In this document: positions 15,647-22,676 of the stretch, one piece after another | Layout: every line of letters begins with the position of its first letter | Numbering within the stretch: the first letter of the stretch is position 1 | Source: UBA5734 sp964528645 | GTDB lineage: Bacteria; Bacillota; Clostridia; Saccharofermentanales; UBA5734 | Direction of reading: 5' to 3' | Assembly: GCA_964528645.1 (NCBI GenBank) | Contig: CAZGSR010000040.1 | Span: 1 to 22,676, forward strand | DNA: 22,676 bases | The notes under the pieces: generated by a model | Told to the model about the DNA's origin: nothing | The model's database searches: none | What the model saw: only the letters and a program-made list of their open reading frames with translations | Program-made: the position numbers and the translations under genes

Positions 15647-16369
15647 ATGGATCCTTTGGCTGGAGATACCGGATCAATTATCGGACGGATTCAGTCAGGT
15701 GATGGTGAGTTGCGCGAGCAATTCATCACCGCTCGTTTGCCGTTTATCAAGCGAGTGGTCGCCAAGATCACTCATGTCTATTTTGTGGAACAGGAGGATG
15801 AATTCGAGATCGCACTGGAATCTTTCAATGACGCCATCGATCGATATCGCCTCGACAGTTCAGCATCATTCGAATCGTTTGCCTACCTGGTCATCCGCAA
15901 CCGGATCTATGACTGGATGCGCAAGCAGAAGTTGAATCACAAAACCATCTCGCTGGCTGAGCAGGACTGCGAAGATGGGCTGACGCTCGAAGAGCGATTA
16001 CCAGATCCACATAGCGAAGATGTCCAGGATAATCTTGAATTTGCTGAGGAAATGGTAGATCTGGAATTGCACTTGCAAGCGTTCGGGTTCAAACTGACCA
16101 GCCTGGCCAGCCATTTTCCCAAGCACCAGGACAGCCGCTGCCTGTGTATCCGGGTTGCCCGTCACATATCGTCTGATCCCATCCTCTATAACCAACTGGT
16201 ACAGTCGCATCATCTCCCGGGCAAAGAGCTGGCTACCAGATGCCACTTGCCTATCAAAACCATCGAAAAAAACCGGGCCAGCATCATTTTCCTGGCCTTG
16301 CTGATGAAAAGTTCGTTCGAAACCATCCAGGGATACCTCAGTGTCTTTGAAAGGGGGTGTCCGCAATGA
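15647..16369 (+). CDS. sigI: RNA polymerase sigma factor SigI
   Basis: SigI directs RNA polymerase to specialised promoters: heat and envelope stress genes in Bacillus, polysaccharide-degradation genes in cellulolytic clostridia. The 240-residue protein has the SigI pattern. The N-terminal sigma region-2-like part contains ELREQFITARLPFIKRVVAK, FNDAIDRYRLDSSASFESFA and VIRNRIYDWMRKQ. The C-terminal SigI-specific DNA-binding domain contains HHLPGKELATRCHLPIKTIEKNR (about residues 185-207), a helix-turn-helix. GGATGGGG lies 7 nt before the ATG. The gene overlaps rsgI by 4 bp. The two secreted proteins upstream are likely members of its regulon, given the shared promoter motif. Confidence 0.9.
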   Translation: MDPLAGDTGSIIGRIQSGDGELREQFITARLPFIKRVVAKITHVYFVEQEDEFEIALESFNDAIDRYRLDSSASFESFAYLVIRNRIYDWMRKQKLNHKTISLAEQDCEDGLTLEERLPDPHSEDVQDNLEFAEEMVDLELHLQAFGFKLTSLASHFPKHQDSRCLCIRVARHISSDPILYNQLVQSHHLPGKELATRCHLPIKTIEKNRASIIFLALLMKSSFETIQGYLSVFERGCPQ

Positions 16370-17541
16370 AAAAGGGAACCGTCTTGTCGATCGACAAACG
16401 GTACGCCGTGGTCTTTACTCAAGACTGCCAGCTGTTGCGGCTGCCGCTGACCCCTGACATGGTTGCAGGCAAGGAAATCTGGCTCGAAGCGCCTGGCCTG
16501 GAACCGCTCCGTTATGACTGGTATCGCCTCGCTCGTCCGGCTATGGCCGCCGTTGCACTGCAGGTCTTTGTTGCCATAGCGCTGTGGTCAGCCCGTATGG
16601 TCAAGCAAGATCTGGTTTACGCCTATGTTTCGGTCGATGTCAAACCCAGTGTGCAATTTTTACTCGATCCGCAATTAAATGTCTTTTCTGTTGAAGTACT
16701 AGATGAAGCCTCAGCAGCTCTGGCCAATAATCTGCCGCTCCAAGGCCAACCGTGGCAGCAGGCTGTCAATCTGTGGCTGGCCAGGCTCGCCGAGGAAACC
16801 GATCTCAGCCAGGAGACGGTCCTGATTTCCGCCGTATTCCCGGAAAAGACGGAGCGGATGCGAGAACCACTGGAGGCAATCAATGGCCACAATGGTACAG
16901 GTGTCCTGACAGGCCTCGATGTCCATGTAGCCTATTCCAGCGATTTTCACCTGGTTGCTCAAGCCAAAGCCAATCACTTGACCATCGGCAGACAGATGCT
17001 GCTGATCAAATCGAAACGCTACAGCCAGCCGTGGGATGCATCAAACATCATGACCACACCGCTGTCAGTCCTGGTACATACTTTACTCTCCCCAGAGGTA
17101 ACCCGTGTCACATCAATCGAGGAGCTGTTGACTGAATCAGTCCTGACTCCATCCGATTCTGTGGTGGGAACAAGCGAACAGAGCGCTCCGGCAACGCAGT
17201 CCACAAGCATGGTCATTAAGAATGCGCAAACCAGCGGAAGTGGTAGCGAATCAGCAAAAAGTTCCAGTCAGGAACCCAGCTCTGAGACCCAAGATGTAAC
17301 TGTCTCTTCAGAAGCAAGCACTTCAGAACCCCAAGGCAGCCAACAGACAGAGTCTTCCACCAGTACCAGCAATGAACCAGCTCCATCCACACAGCGGCAA
17401 ACGAGTACCCAAAGTTCGAGCACAGCTGAGGCTGAATCGACCGCTGAGATGATCAATGGACCGGGGCCAGGTAGCCCGTCACCCTCGACCAGCGGAACCA
17501 TGGGCCGCAGGATGGGCCGATTCGCCCACCAGAAAGTCTAG
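16366..17541 (+). CDS. rsgI: Anti-sigma factor RsgI with Ser/Thr-rich extracellular tail
   Basis: RsgI holds SigI inactive at the membrane until released. The 391-residue protein begins with the RsgI N-terminal domain (MKKGTVLSIDKRYAVVFT), has one membrane segment (about residues 58-75) and then the conserved outer domain starting AYVSVDVKPSVQFLLD. In characterised RsgI proteins this position is usually Asn-Pro-Ser, where autoproteolysis occurs; here it is Lys93-Pro94-Ser95. The outer region continues to about residue 245, followed by a Ser/Thr/Gln-rich disordered tail with no carbohydrate-binding or catalytic domain. I start at ATG 16366, 7 nt after AAGGGGGT and overlapping the sigI stop (ATGA), rather than at the in-frame GTG 16357. 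Confidence 0.88.
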   Translation: MKKGTVLSIDKRYAVVFTQDCQLLRLPLTPDMVAGKEIWLEAPGLEPLRYDWYRLARPAMAAVALQVFVAIALWSARMVKQDLVYAYVSVDVKPSVQFLLDPQLNVFSVEVLDEASAALANNLPLQGQPWQQAVNLWLARLAEETDLSQETVLISAVFPEKTERMREPLEAINGHNGTGVLTGLDVHVAYSSDFHLVAQAKANHLTIGRQMLLIKSKRYSQPWDASNIMTTPLSVLVHTLLSPEVTRVTSIEELLTESVLTPSDSVVGTSEQSAPATQSTSMVIKNAQTSGSGSESAKSSSQEPSSETQDVTVSSEASTSEPQGSQQTESSTSTSNEPAPSTQRQTSTQSSSTAEAESTAEMINGPGPGSPSPSTSGTMGRRMGRFAHQKV

Positions 17542-17596
17542 ACAGATCAACAACCGAAAAGAAACGTAATAGGGGCCCACCTTCTCCCCTTTACCC

Positions 17597-17638
17597 GAAG
17601 GGGTTGGCTGGATTCGTCCACATCCGGCCAGCCCCTTC
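17597..17638 (+). terminator. Strong hairpin after rsgI
   Basis: GAAGGGGTTGGCTGG (17597-17611) pairs with 17624-17638 over 15 bp, including two G-T pairs, around a 12-nt loop. It lacks its own T-tract, but the palindrome that follows supplies one. Confidence 0.55.
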
Positions 17639-17648
17639 AACTTTGCCG

Positions 17649-17703
17649 AAAAAGGGACCGGGTCTCGATATCGAAATTCGATATCGAGACCCGGTCCCTT
17701 TTT
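17649..17703. terminator. 55-bp perfect palindrome, bidirectional terminator
   Basis: Perfect 27-bp arms (17649-17675 and 17677-17703) flank a single central A. The arms begin with an A-run and end with a T-run, so each strand ends in a stem followed by T's. It lies between the convergent rsgI and rlmH genes, which suits a terminator for both. Such long perfect arms exceed what termination needs. Confidence 0.85.
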
Positions 17704-17725
17704 TGTACACCTTCCATCAACCGCC

Positions 17726-18172
17726 TCAGCGCCAGGCGTTTCCGAGCATTTCGAGCAAAATCAGTCTTGCCATCTGGTGGGTGAAGGTCATTTGGGAGAG
17801 GAGGATGCGTTCATGACAGCTGCGCAGGAGGTCGGGGGCGAGGCCGTTGGAGCCGCCGATCAGAAAGACCAGGTCACCTTGGGCCTGGCTGCGCCAGCGC
17901 TCGAGCTGGGGGCGGATCGTACCCTCGCTGTCGGGCTTGATCCACTGGCCAGCGAGGTCGAGTGCGATGAGATAATCGTTCGGTCGTAGACGAGAGCGGA
18001 TCCGGTCAGCTTCGGCTGTCAGGGCCCTTTCGACCGGCCAGGTGTCGGGGCTGTCTTCGACTTCGACGAGATCGACCGGGCAATGGCGCACCAAATCACG
18101 CCGCGCCGCTTCGATGGCGTCGCGCAGGTAGGATTCGCGGACACGGCCGGGGGAAAGGATGCGGATGTTCAC
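17726..18172 (-). CDS. rlmH: RlmH, 23S rRNA (pseudouridine-1915 N3) methyltransferase, C-terminal tail missing
   Basis: RlmH methylates pseudouridine 1915 in helix 69 of 23S rRNA after 70S assembly. The 148-residue protein has a canonical SAM region: LIALDLAGQWI (68-78), VFLIGGSNGL (102-111) and MTFTHQMARLILLE (128-141). It then ends EMLGNAWR, whereas family members continue with a YRAFRI..YHK-type tail of about 12 residues. After the stop, another frame reads RLMEG, resembling the RILEG of the paralogue at 8315, so the tail looks frameshifted and then overrun by the palindrome at 17649-17703. The start is GTG, overlapping the walJ stop by 4 bp. Being last in a wal operon fits the usual neighbourhood of rlmH (yydA) in Bacillus. 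Confidence 0.88.
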   Translation of the reverse strand: MNIRILSPGRVRESYLRDAIEAARRDLVRHCPVDLVEVEDSPDTWPVERALTAEADRIRSRLRPNDYLIALDLAGQWIKPDSEGTIRPQLERWRSQAQGDLVFLIGGSNGLAPDLLRSCHERILLSQMTFTHQMARLILLEMLGNAWR

Positions 18173-18966
18173 CAGATGACAGGTTCGCTGGTCGTAAAAC
18201 GCCGGGCTACGGCGACATCCAGGTCGCGGCCGATCAGGGCGCCTTCGGCCTGGAGATGATCGCGCACCGTCTGCAGGGCCAGCTCTGGATAGTTATTCTC
18301 TTTGCTCAGGTGGGAGAGGATGAAGCGCTGGGTGCCGCGGGACAGGAAATGCAGGATCGCCCTGGCGCTGTCGCCATTCGACAAATGGCCAAAATCACCG
18401 GCGATGCGCCGTTTTAAAGGCGGCGGATAGGAACCGGCTGCCAGCATGATCGGGTCATAGTTGGACTCAACCAGGATGATCCGGCTGCCGCTCAGCGCAT
18501 TGAGCAGCTGTGGTTCCGGCCAGCCGAGATCGGTGCAGACGGCAACCGCGCCGTGATCCGTATCGACCTTGAAGGCGACTGATTCCGCAGCATCGTGCGA
18601 GGTCCGGTAGCCGGCGACAGACAAATCCCCCACCGTAAAAGCCTCACCGCTGGTGAAAGGCCGGATCAGGTCTTCGGATACCTTGCCCAGTGTGCTGCGC
18701 AACGCCTGCAGGGTGCCAGCGTTGACATAGAGCGGCACTTTGTGGCGGCGCATCAGGGCACCGACCGACCGGGCATGATCCGTATGCTCATGCGTCACGA
18801 GCACGCCCGTCAGCTGGCTGGCGTCTTCGCCAATTTCCTGCAGAGCATGCTCAATCTCACGCAGGCTGACTCCGGCATCGATCAGGATCCGAGTGCTGCC
18901 ACTGCTGACAAAAATCGCATTGCCGCTCGACCCGCTTCTGAGGGCACAGACTTTGACGGGTTTCAA
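18169..18966 (-). CDS. walJ: WalJ (YycJ) metallo-beta-lactamase-fold hydrolase
   Basis: The 265-residue protein has the metal-binding signature HEHTDH (His59, His61, Asp63, His64) and the family opening CALRSGSSGNAIFV. Later conserved pieces are VCTDLGWP, ILVESNYD, FGHLSNGDS and ILSHLSKENNYPELA, which supply further metal ligands. YycJ/WalJ is the MBL-fold protein of wal operons; a 5'-exonuclease-like nuclease role in DNA repair and a link to coordinating cell division with replication have been proposed. The start is TTG in the overlap TTGA with the murA stop, with no separate ribosome-binding site, so translation is probably coupled. Confidence 0.9.
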   Translation of the reverse strand: MKPVKVCALRSGSSGNAIFVSSGSTRILIDAGVSLREIEHALQEIGEDASQLTGVLVTHEHTDHARSVGALMRRHKVPLYVNAGTLQALRSTLGKVSEDLIRPFTSGEAFTVGDLSVAGYRTSHDAAESVAFKVDTDHGAVAVCTDLGWPEPQLLNALSGSRIILVESNYDPIMLAAGSYPPPLKRRIAGDFGHLSNGDSARAILHFLSRGTQRFILSHLSKENNYPELALQTVRDHLQAEGALIGRDLDVAVARRFTTSEPVIW

Positions 18967-20228
18967 TTTTCGACGCGCGTGATATCCGCGCCCAGTGCGC
19001 GCAGTTTGTGGATGAAATTCTCATAGCCGCGCTCGATTTTAGCGATATCGGTGACTTCGGTCGTGCCTTCAGCCACCAGGCCGGCCAAAACCATGGCGGC
19101 CCCAGCGCGCAAGTCACGAGCGGTGACAATGGCCCCGGTCAGCTGCTTCACGCCTTCGATGATCGCCATCTGGCCAGACGTCATGATCTGGGCGCCCATC
19201 ATCTTCAGCTCATCAACGTACTGGAATCGGTTGTCCCAGACCGTCTCGAGCATGCGGCTGGTGCCGGGCACCGTGCAGAGCATCACCGTCGTCTGCGGCT
19301 GCAGGTCGGTCGGGAAGCCTGGGTAGGGAATCGTCTTGAAGCTGGCCGGTTGGAGGTTCTCCTCAGGGTCGATCCAGACGCGGATCGAATCGTCACCGAC
19401 ATCGAGCTGGGCGCCCATTTCCTCGAGCTTGGCAGAGAGGGGCTCCATATGCTTGGGGATCAGTCCGTGGACCGTGACGTCACCGCGCGTAATGGCGGCG
19501 GCAATCATGTAGGTACCGGCCTCGATCTGGTCCGGGATAACGGCATAGGAGCAACCAGCGGGCAGGACCGGCGTGCCGGTGATGCGAATAACATCGGTGC
19601 CTGCGCCGCGGATATTGGCCCCCATGGTGTTTAAAAAGTTGGCAACATCGACAATGTGCGGCTCTTTGGCGGCGTTCTCGATCACCGTTGTGCCTTCGGC
19701 CTTGGTCGCCGCAATCATGATGTTGATCGTCGCCCCGACGCTGACAACGTCGAGGAAGATGTTCTCGCCTTTGAGGGTGTCGGCATGGAGCGAGATCCGG
19801 CCATGTTCGATCGTGGCATGGGCGCCAAGCGCTTCAAACCCTTTCATGTGCTGGTCGATCGGCCGGGTGCCGAAATTACAGCCGCCTGGCATCAGGATCG
19901 ATGCATCGCCAAAACGGCCCAGCATCGCGCCGAGCAAATAGTAAGAACCACGGATGCTGCGCACACGCTCGTGCTCAGCCACATAAGTATGGATGGGCTG
20001 TGGGTCTATATAGAGGCTGCCTTCGGAATCACGACGGATTTCTGCACCGAGGGCTTTGATGATTTCCAGCAGGACATTGATATCGGCAACATCCGGGATG
20101 TTCTCGATCTTGCAGGGACCATCCAGCATGGTGGCCGCGGCAATGATCCCCAGTGCGGCATTTTTCGAGCCGCTGATCGTCACGTCTCCGGTCAGGCGGT
20201 TGCCGCCTCGTACAAGATAACTGGCCAA
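18963..20228 (-). CDS. murA: UDP-N-acetylglucosamine 1-carboxyvinyltransferase MurA
   Basis: MurA transfers enolpyruvate from PEP to UDP-GlcNAc, the first committed step of peptidoglycan synthesis in the cytoplasm. With a TTG start at 20228 the protein has 421 residues. The catalytic Lys22-Asn23 (GSKNAALG) then sits at the same number as in E. coli, and the PEP-binding Cys117 lies in GGCNFGTRPIDQH. AGAGGA lies 6 nt before this TTG. An alternative ATG at 20312 overlaps the walK stop by 4 bp, like the other junctions, but would add a 28-residue Pro-rich extension atypical of the family. The loop Cys predicts fosfomycin sensitivity. Its place between walK and walJ, where walH/walI are in Bacillus, is unusual and links a cell-wall enzyme to its regulator. 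Confidence 0.93.
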   Translation of the reverse strand: MASYLVRGGNRLTGDVTISGSKNAALGIIAAATMLDGPCKIENIPDVADINVLLEIIKALGAEIRRDSEGSLYIDPQPIHTYVAEHERVRSIRGSYYLLGAMLGRFGDASILMPGGCNFGTRPIDQHMKGFEALGAHATIEHGRISLHADTLKGENIFLDVVSVGATINIMIAATKAEGTTVIENAAKEPHIVDVANFLNTMGANIRGAGTDVIRITGTPVLPAGCSYAVIPDQIEAGTYMIAAAITRGDVTVHGLIPKHMEPLSAKLEEMGAQLDVGDDSIRVWIDPEENLQPASFKTIPYPGFPTDLQPQTTVMLCTVPGTSRMLETVWDNRFQYVDELKMMGAQIMTSGQMAIIEGVKQLTGAIVTARDLRAGAAMVLAGLVAEGTTEVTDIAKIERGYENFIHKLRALGADITRVEN

Positions 20229-20308
20229 GGGTTTTCCTCTTTTCTCAACTAGGTTAGCCGGGTCAGGCAAAAGGATCAGTGGGGGTTGGACCCGGACGGG
20301 TATCGGCG

Positions 20309-21766
20309 TCATGTCGGGACTCCGACGGTATCATTCAGGCGATTGAGCAACTGCTCGCATTGCTCGGCATCCAGGGATTCCAAGTCTTTATCAGGGTCAA
20401 AACAATCGCGGGCACAGTCCTCCAGGTCACGCTGGGCAAACTGGTTAATCAGGCTCTGGCTGGTGAGGCCATCATGGATCGCTGTCAACGTGTCACGATA
20501 GATTTTTTCAGCGCTGGGCAGGATCACAGAGAATTCTGTACCCTTGCCAAGGGTGCTGTCAACTGTAATTTTACCACCATGCAGCTCAGCCAGCTCACGG
20601 GCAATAGAAAGGCCCAGACCAGTGCCGCCAAACATGCGGGAGCCGGTCATGTCGACCCGGTAAAAGCGGTTGAAAATGTGCGGCAAGTGTTCCTTTTCGA
20701 TGCCAAAGCCCGTGTCGACCACTTTGACATAGACGTCATCAATCAGGTGGCCGATGTAGACTTTGATCGAGCCACCCTTGTCGGTGTATTTGATGGCATT
20801 GGAAATCAAATTGACCAGGATGCGTTCCACGGAAGAACGATCGGCATAGATGGGTGGAATGGTTGTCACCGCAAAGCTTTCCAGGACAATGTTTTTGTCC
20901 AGGGCTTGATGCATCAGGCGGTCAACTGTCTGGCGCACCATGGCGGCGAGGTCCTGCTGCTCCATGCGCACCCGGATCCCCTTGCTGTCGATGCTCGAAA
21001 GCAAGAGTAAATCCGCAACCAGATGTTCCATCCGGATCGCATCATCATGGATCCGCCGGACATCCTTGCGAATACCGTCATCATTCTTCTCATCCAGGCC
21101 CCAGTCCAGCAGGGATTCTGAATAGGTTTTGATCGTCGTCAGGGGCGTTTTCAGTTCGTGTGACACGTTGGCGACAAACTCTTTGCGCTGTTTCTCCAGC
21201 CGTTCCTGATCCGTGATTTCCTGGACAATGACCAGATTGCCAGCTTTGCGGCCTTCTTCAAATCGTGATTCCTTGAGCCGGACGCGGAGAATCTTGTCCG
21301 CCAGGACGACCTGAACGACAATGTCATCACGGCCCAGAAGCCGCGCTGCCTGCAGGCCATTATTCTGGCCGTAGCGCTCAAAGAATTCATCGAGCCGGTC
21401 AGGGATACCCTGGGGCTGGAACATCGTCCGGGCAGCTGGATTGGCATTGATCATCTGGCCATCAAAAGAGTAGGCGATGACACCGATATCCAGATCCGCC
21501 AGAATCGCTTCGGATTTGCTGCGCTCCTCGACAAATTGCTGGACATACGATGATATGGTCCGATTATTGACCTTACGCCTGTGTCGTGTCGCAAAAAATA
21601 TGACCAGGCCTTGGACGAGCAAAGTCAGGCCGATGACGGCCAGGATCAAAAGAATCGGATGGATCTGGTGCAGGCTGTCGGATACAAACTGCCAGCCGGC
21701 AAGGAAACGGGCAACATAAGGCGAAGCCTGCGCGAAAAAGCTCGCGAGACTGGAATAAAATTGCAT
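20309..21766 (-). CDS. walK: WalK sensor histidine kinase with a single membrane segment
   Basis: The 485-residue kinase has one clear membrane helix (about residues 38-59), preceded by a short, moderately hydrophobic N-terminus. A PAS domain follows (about 83-185, DIGVIAYSFDGQMINANPAA). The phospho-accepting His203 lies in FVANVSHELKTPLTT. The ATPase domain shows the N box NLISNAIKYTD, the G1 box DTGFGIEKEHLP, FNRFYRVD and the G2 box GGTGLGLSIA. No large extracellular sensing domain of the Bacillus WalK kind is present, so it is more like streptococcal VicK. About 60 residues after the ATPase domain are unassigned. It begins 2 bp after the walR stop without an obvious ribosome-binding site. 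Confidence 0.9.
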   Translation of the reverse strand: MQFYSSLASFFAQASPYVARFLAGWQFVSDSLHQIHPILLILAVIGLTLLVQGLVIFFATRHRRKVNNRTISSYVQQFVEERSKSEAILADLDIGVIAYSFDGQMINANPAARTMFQPQGIPDRLDEFFERYGQNNGLQAARLLGRDDIVVQVVLADKILRVRLKESRFEEGRKAGNLVIVQEITDQERLEKQRKEFVANVSHELKTPLTTIKTYSESLLDWGLDEKNDDGIRKDVRRIHDDAIRMEHLVADLLLLSSIDSKGIRVRMEQQDLAAMVRQTVDRLMHQALDKNIVLESFAVTTIPPIYADRSSVERILVNLISNAIKYTDKGGSIKVYIGHLIDDVYVKVVDTGFGIEKEHLPHIFNRFYRVDMTGSRMFGGTGLGLSIARELAELHGGKITVDSTLGKGTEFSVILPSAEKIYRDTLTAIHDGLTSQSLINQFAQRDLEDCARDCFDPDKDLESLDAEQCEQLLNRLNDTVGVPT

Positions 21767-21768
21767 GC

Positions 21769-22485
21769 TTAGGGATTTGCTCCTGATTGGGGATTTTTCT
21801 CAAAATAGTAGCCAACACCACGTTTGGTCATAATGTAGCGGTAATTGTGCTGGTCTGGTTCCAGTTTTTCACGGGTGCGGCGGACCGTGACATCCACCGT
21901 GCGGACATCACCATAATACTCGTAGCCCCAGACCTTTTCGAGTAACGATTCACGCGAAAAAACCTGGCCGGCATTTTTGGCCAGGAAGCGGACGAGCTCA
22001 AACTCGCGCAGGGTCAGTTCAATCATGTCACCACCGCGGCGCACCTGGTAAGCTTCCTGGTCGATTTCCAGATCTCCGAAAGTCATGACTTTGGGATGAT
22101 CCTCACCACCGATCTCCGAGATGCTGACCCGGCGCAACTGGGCTTTGACCCTGGCCAGAACTTCACGGACACTGAAAGGCTTGGTAATATAGTCGTCAGC
22201 TCCCAGCTCAAGGCCGAGAACTTTGTCAATTTCTTCGCTTTTGGCTGTTAACATCAGGATCGGTACATTGGTCTGCAACCTGAGTTTGCGGCAGACATCA
22301 AACCCGTCCATCTTGGGTAACATGCAGTCGAGCAGGATCAGGTCCGGTTTTTGGCTGATCCCCATTTCGACAGCCTGGACACCATCATAGGCTGAGAGGG
22401 TCTGGTAACCTTCACGTTCCAGGTTCGCTTTGAGGATATCGACAATATTGTGCTCATCATCGACGATCAGGATCTTTGCTCCCAC
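21769..22485 (-). CDS. walR: WalR response regulator (OmpR family)
   Basis: WalR controls cell-wall hydrolase and envelope genes in low-GC Gram-positive bacteria; in Bacillus, sigI has been reported among its targets. With a GTG start at 22485 the protein has 238 residues. Asp53 (LILLDCMLPKMDG) falls at the position phosphorylated in Bacillus WalR. Other receiver residues are VDDE (8-11) and KPFS. The winged-helix domain shows LTLREFELVRFLAKN, VWGYEYYGDVRTVDVTV and KRGVGYYFE. I chose the GTG because GGAGG lies 8 nt before it and the length then matches the family. An ATG at 22542 would add 19 residues unlike WalR. It heads the leftward operon walR-walK-murA-walJ-rlmH. Confidence 0.94.
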   Translation of the reverse strand: MGAKILIVDDEHNIVDILKANLEREGYQTLSAYDGVQAVEMGISQKPDLILLDCMLPKMDGFDVCRKLRLQTNVPILMLTAKSEEIDKVLGLELGADDYITKPFSVREVLARVKAQLRRVSISEIGGEDHPKVMTFGDLEIDQEAYQVRRGGDMIELTLREFELVRFLAKNAGQVFSRESLLEKVWGYEYYGDVRTVDVTVRRTREKLEPDQHNYRYIMTKRGVGYYFEKNPQSGANP

Positions 22486-22559
22486 AATGCGAACCTCCAA
22501 TTTTGCAGCTGGCAACAGAAAAGCTGTGGCCAAATGGAACAACTGAACATATTGTGTGT

Positions 22560-22568
22560 ATTATATCA
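22560..22568 (-). promoter_or_regulatory. wal operon promoter (extended -10)
   Basis: On the minus strand, TATAAT occupies 22565-22560 and is preceded by TG one base away (TGATATAAT), an extended -10 box. The -35 region overlaps the tail of the rRNA terminator and is weak (GTTTCA at 17 bp). It lies about 75 bp upstream of the GTG start of walR. Confidence 0.6.
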
Positions 22569-22576
22569 TGATTCCG

Positions 22577-22618
22577 TAATAATGAAACAAGGCCACCGGG
22601 CGTGAACCCGATGGCCTT
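22577..22618 (-). terminator. rRNA operon terminator
   Basis: On the minus strand a 12-bp stem (22618-22607 with 22600-22589, AAGGCCATCGGG/CCCGGTGGCCTT, one G-T pair) with a 6-nt loop is followed by TTGTTTCATTATT. It lies just after the 5S rRNA 3' end and before the wal promoter. Confidence 0.8.
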
Positions 22619-22624
22619 GAAATG

Positions 22625-22676
22625 ATCCGGCGGAGACCTATCTTTCCGGGCCGTTACCAGCCAAGTATTGTCGGCA
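22625..22676 (-). rRNA. rrf: 5S rRNA, 3' part, cut by the window edge
   Basis: On the minus strand, TGCCGACAATACTTGG followed by GGAAAGATAGGTCTCCGCCGG matches the 3' half of bacterial 5S rRNA (loop E and helix 4 region, the AGGTC-type stretch and the closing helix). The exact 3' end is uncertain by a few bases. The rest of the rRNA operon should lie to the right of the window. Confidence 0.8.

Noticed and set aside
20229..20312. N-terminal extension of MurA from ATG 20312
   Set aside because: The family length, the Lys22 numbering and the AGAGGA site favour TTG 20228. The ATGA overlap with walK keeps the long form possible.

Overview
The window looks like chromosomal DNA from a Gram-positive, Clostridia-like Firmicute of fairly high GC content. 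The pointers are a tRNA-sensing T-box leader in front of the trp genes, a SigI/RsgI sigma/anti-sigma pair, a WalR-WalK-WalJ operon next to an rRNA operon, and GTG/TTG starts with strong Shine-Dalgarno sites. I cannot name the species. Seventeen protein genes are supported, plus one partial 5S rRNA gene.

Layout. (1) 1-1130 has no convincing gene. It holds two groups of DnaA-box-like sequences (152-205 and 410-428) around an AT-richer stretch, which resembles an origin, followed by a 400-bp mosaic of inverted and direct repeats (528-946). (2) 1134-8752 is a tryptophan operon: sigma-A-like promoter, T-box riboswitch with a UGG specifier and leader terminator, then trpD-C-F-B-A-E-G, tightly packed. 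The canonical order is permuted, with trpEG at the end. The last gene is an unexpected second RlmH-family gene, followed by a terminator. (3) 8993-15447 carries two secreted proteins: a 1366-residue Asp-box protein with a Pro/Glu-rich insert, and a 652-residue protein with DUF11-type domains and an EF-hand-like loop. (4) 15647-17541 is sigI-rsgI. A bipartite motif (TACCCTC, CAAA, CGTAT at identical spacing) precedes both the big secreted protein gene and sigI, suggesting that SigI drives both. (5) A 55-bp perfect palindrome separates this from the leftward operon walR-walK-murA-walJ-rlmH (22485 down to 17726). murA sits where walH/walI are found in Bacillus. (6) At the right edge lies the 3' end of a leftward 5S rRNA gene with its terminator.

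Most interesting points. The two RlmH-family proteins are damaged in complementary places. The one in the wal operon keeps the SAM-binding loop but has lost the conserved C-terminal Tyr-His-Lys tail. The one in the trp operon keeps the tail but has lost the SAM loop, which is replaced by residues encoded by a perfect palindrome. As I recall, RlmH forms a composite active site across a dimer, so an obligate heterodimer is a testable idea; simple decay of both genes is the main alternative. Also notable are the shared SigI-like promoter motif and an RsgI whose conserved Asn-Pro autocleavage site reads Lys-Pro.

Caveats: family calls come from reading motifs, without database searches or alignments. 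The origin-like cluster conflicts with the leftward direction of the rRNA and wal genes, so it is reported as origin-like only.
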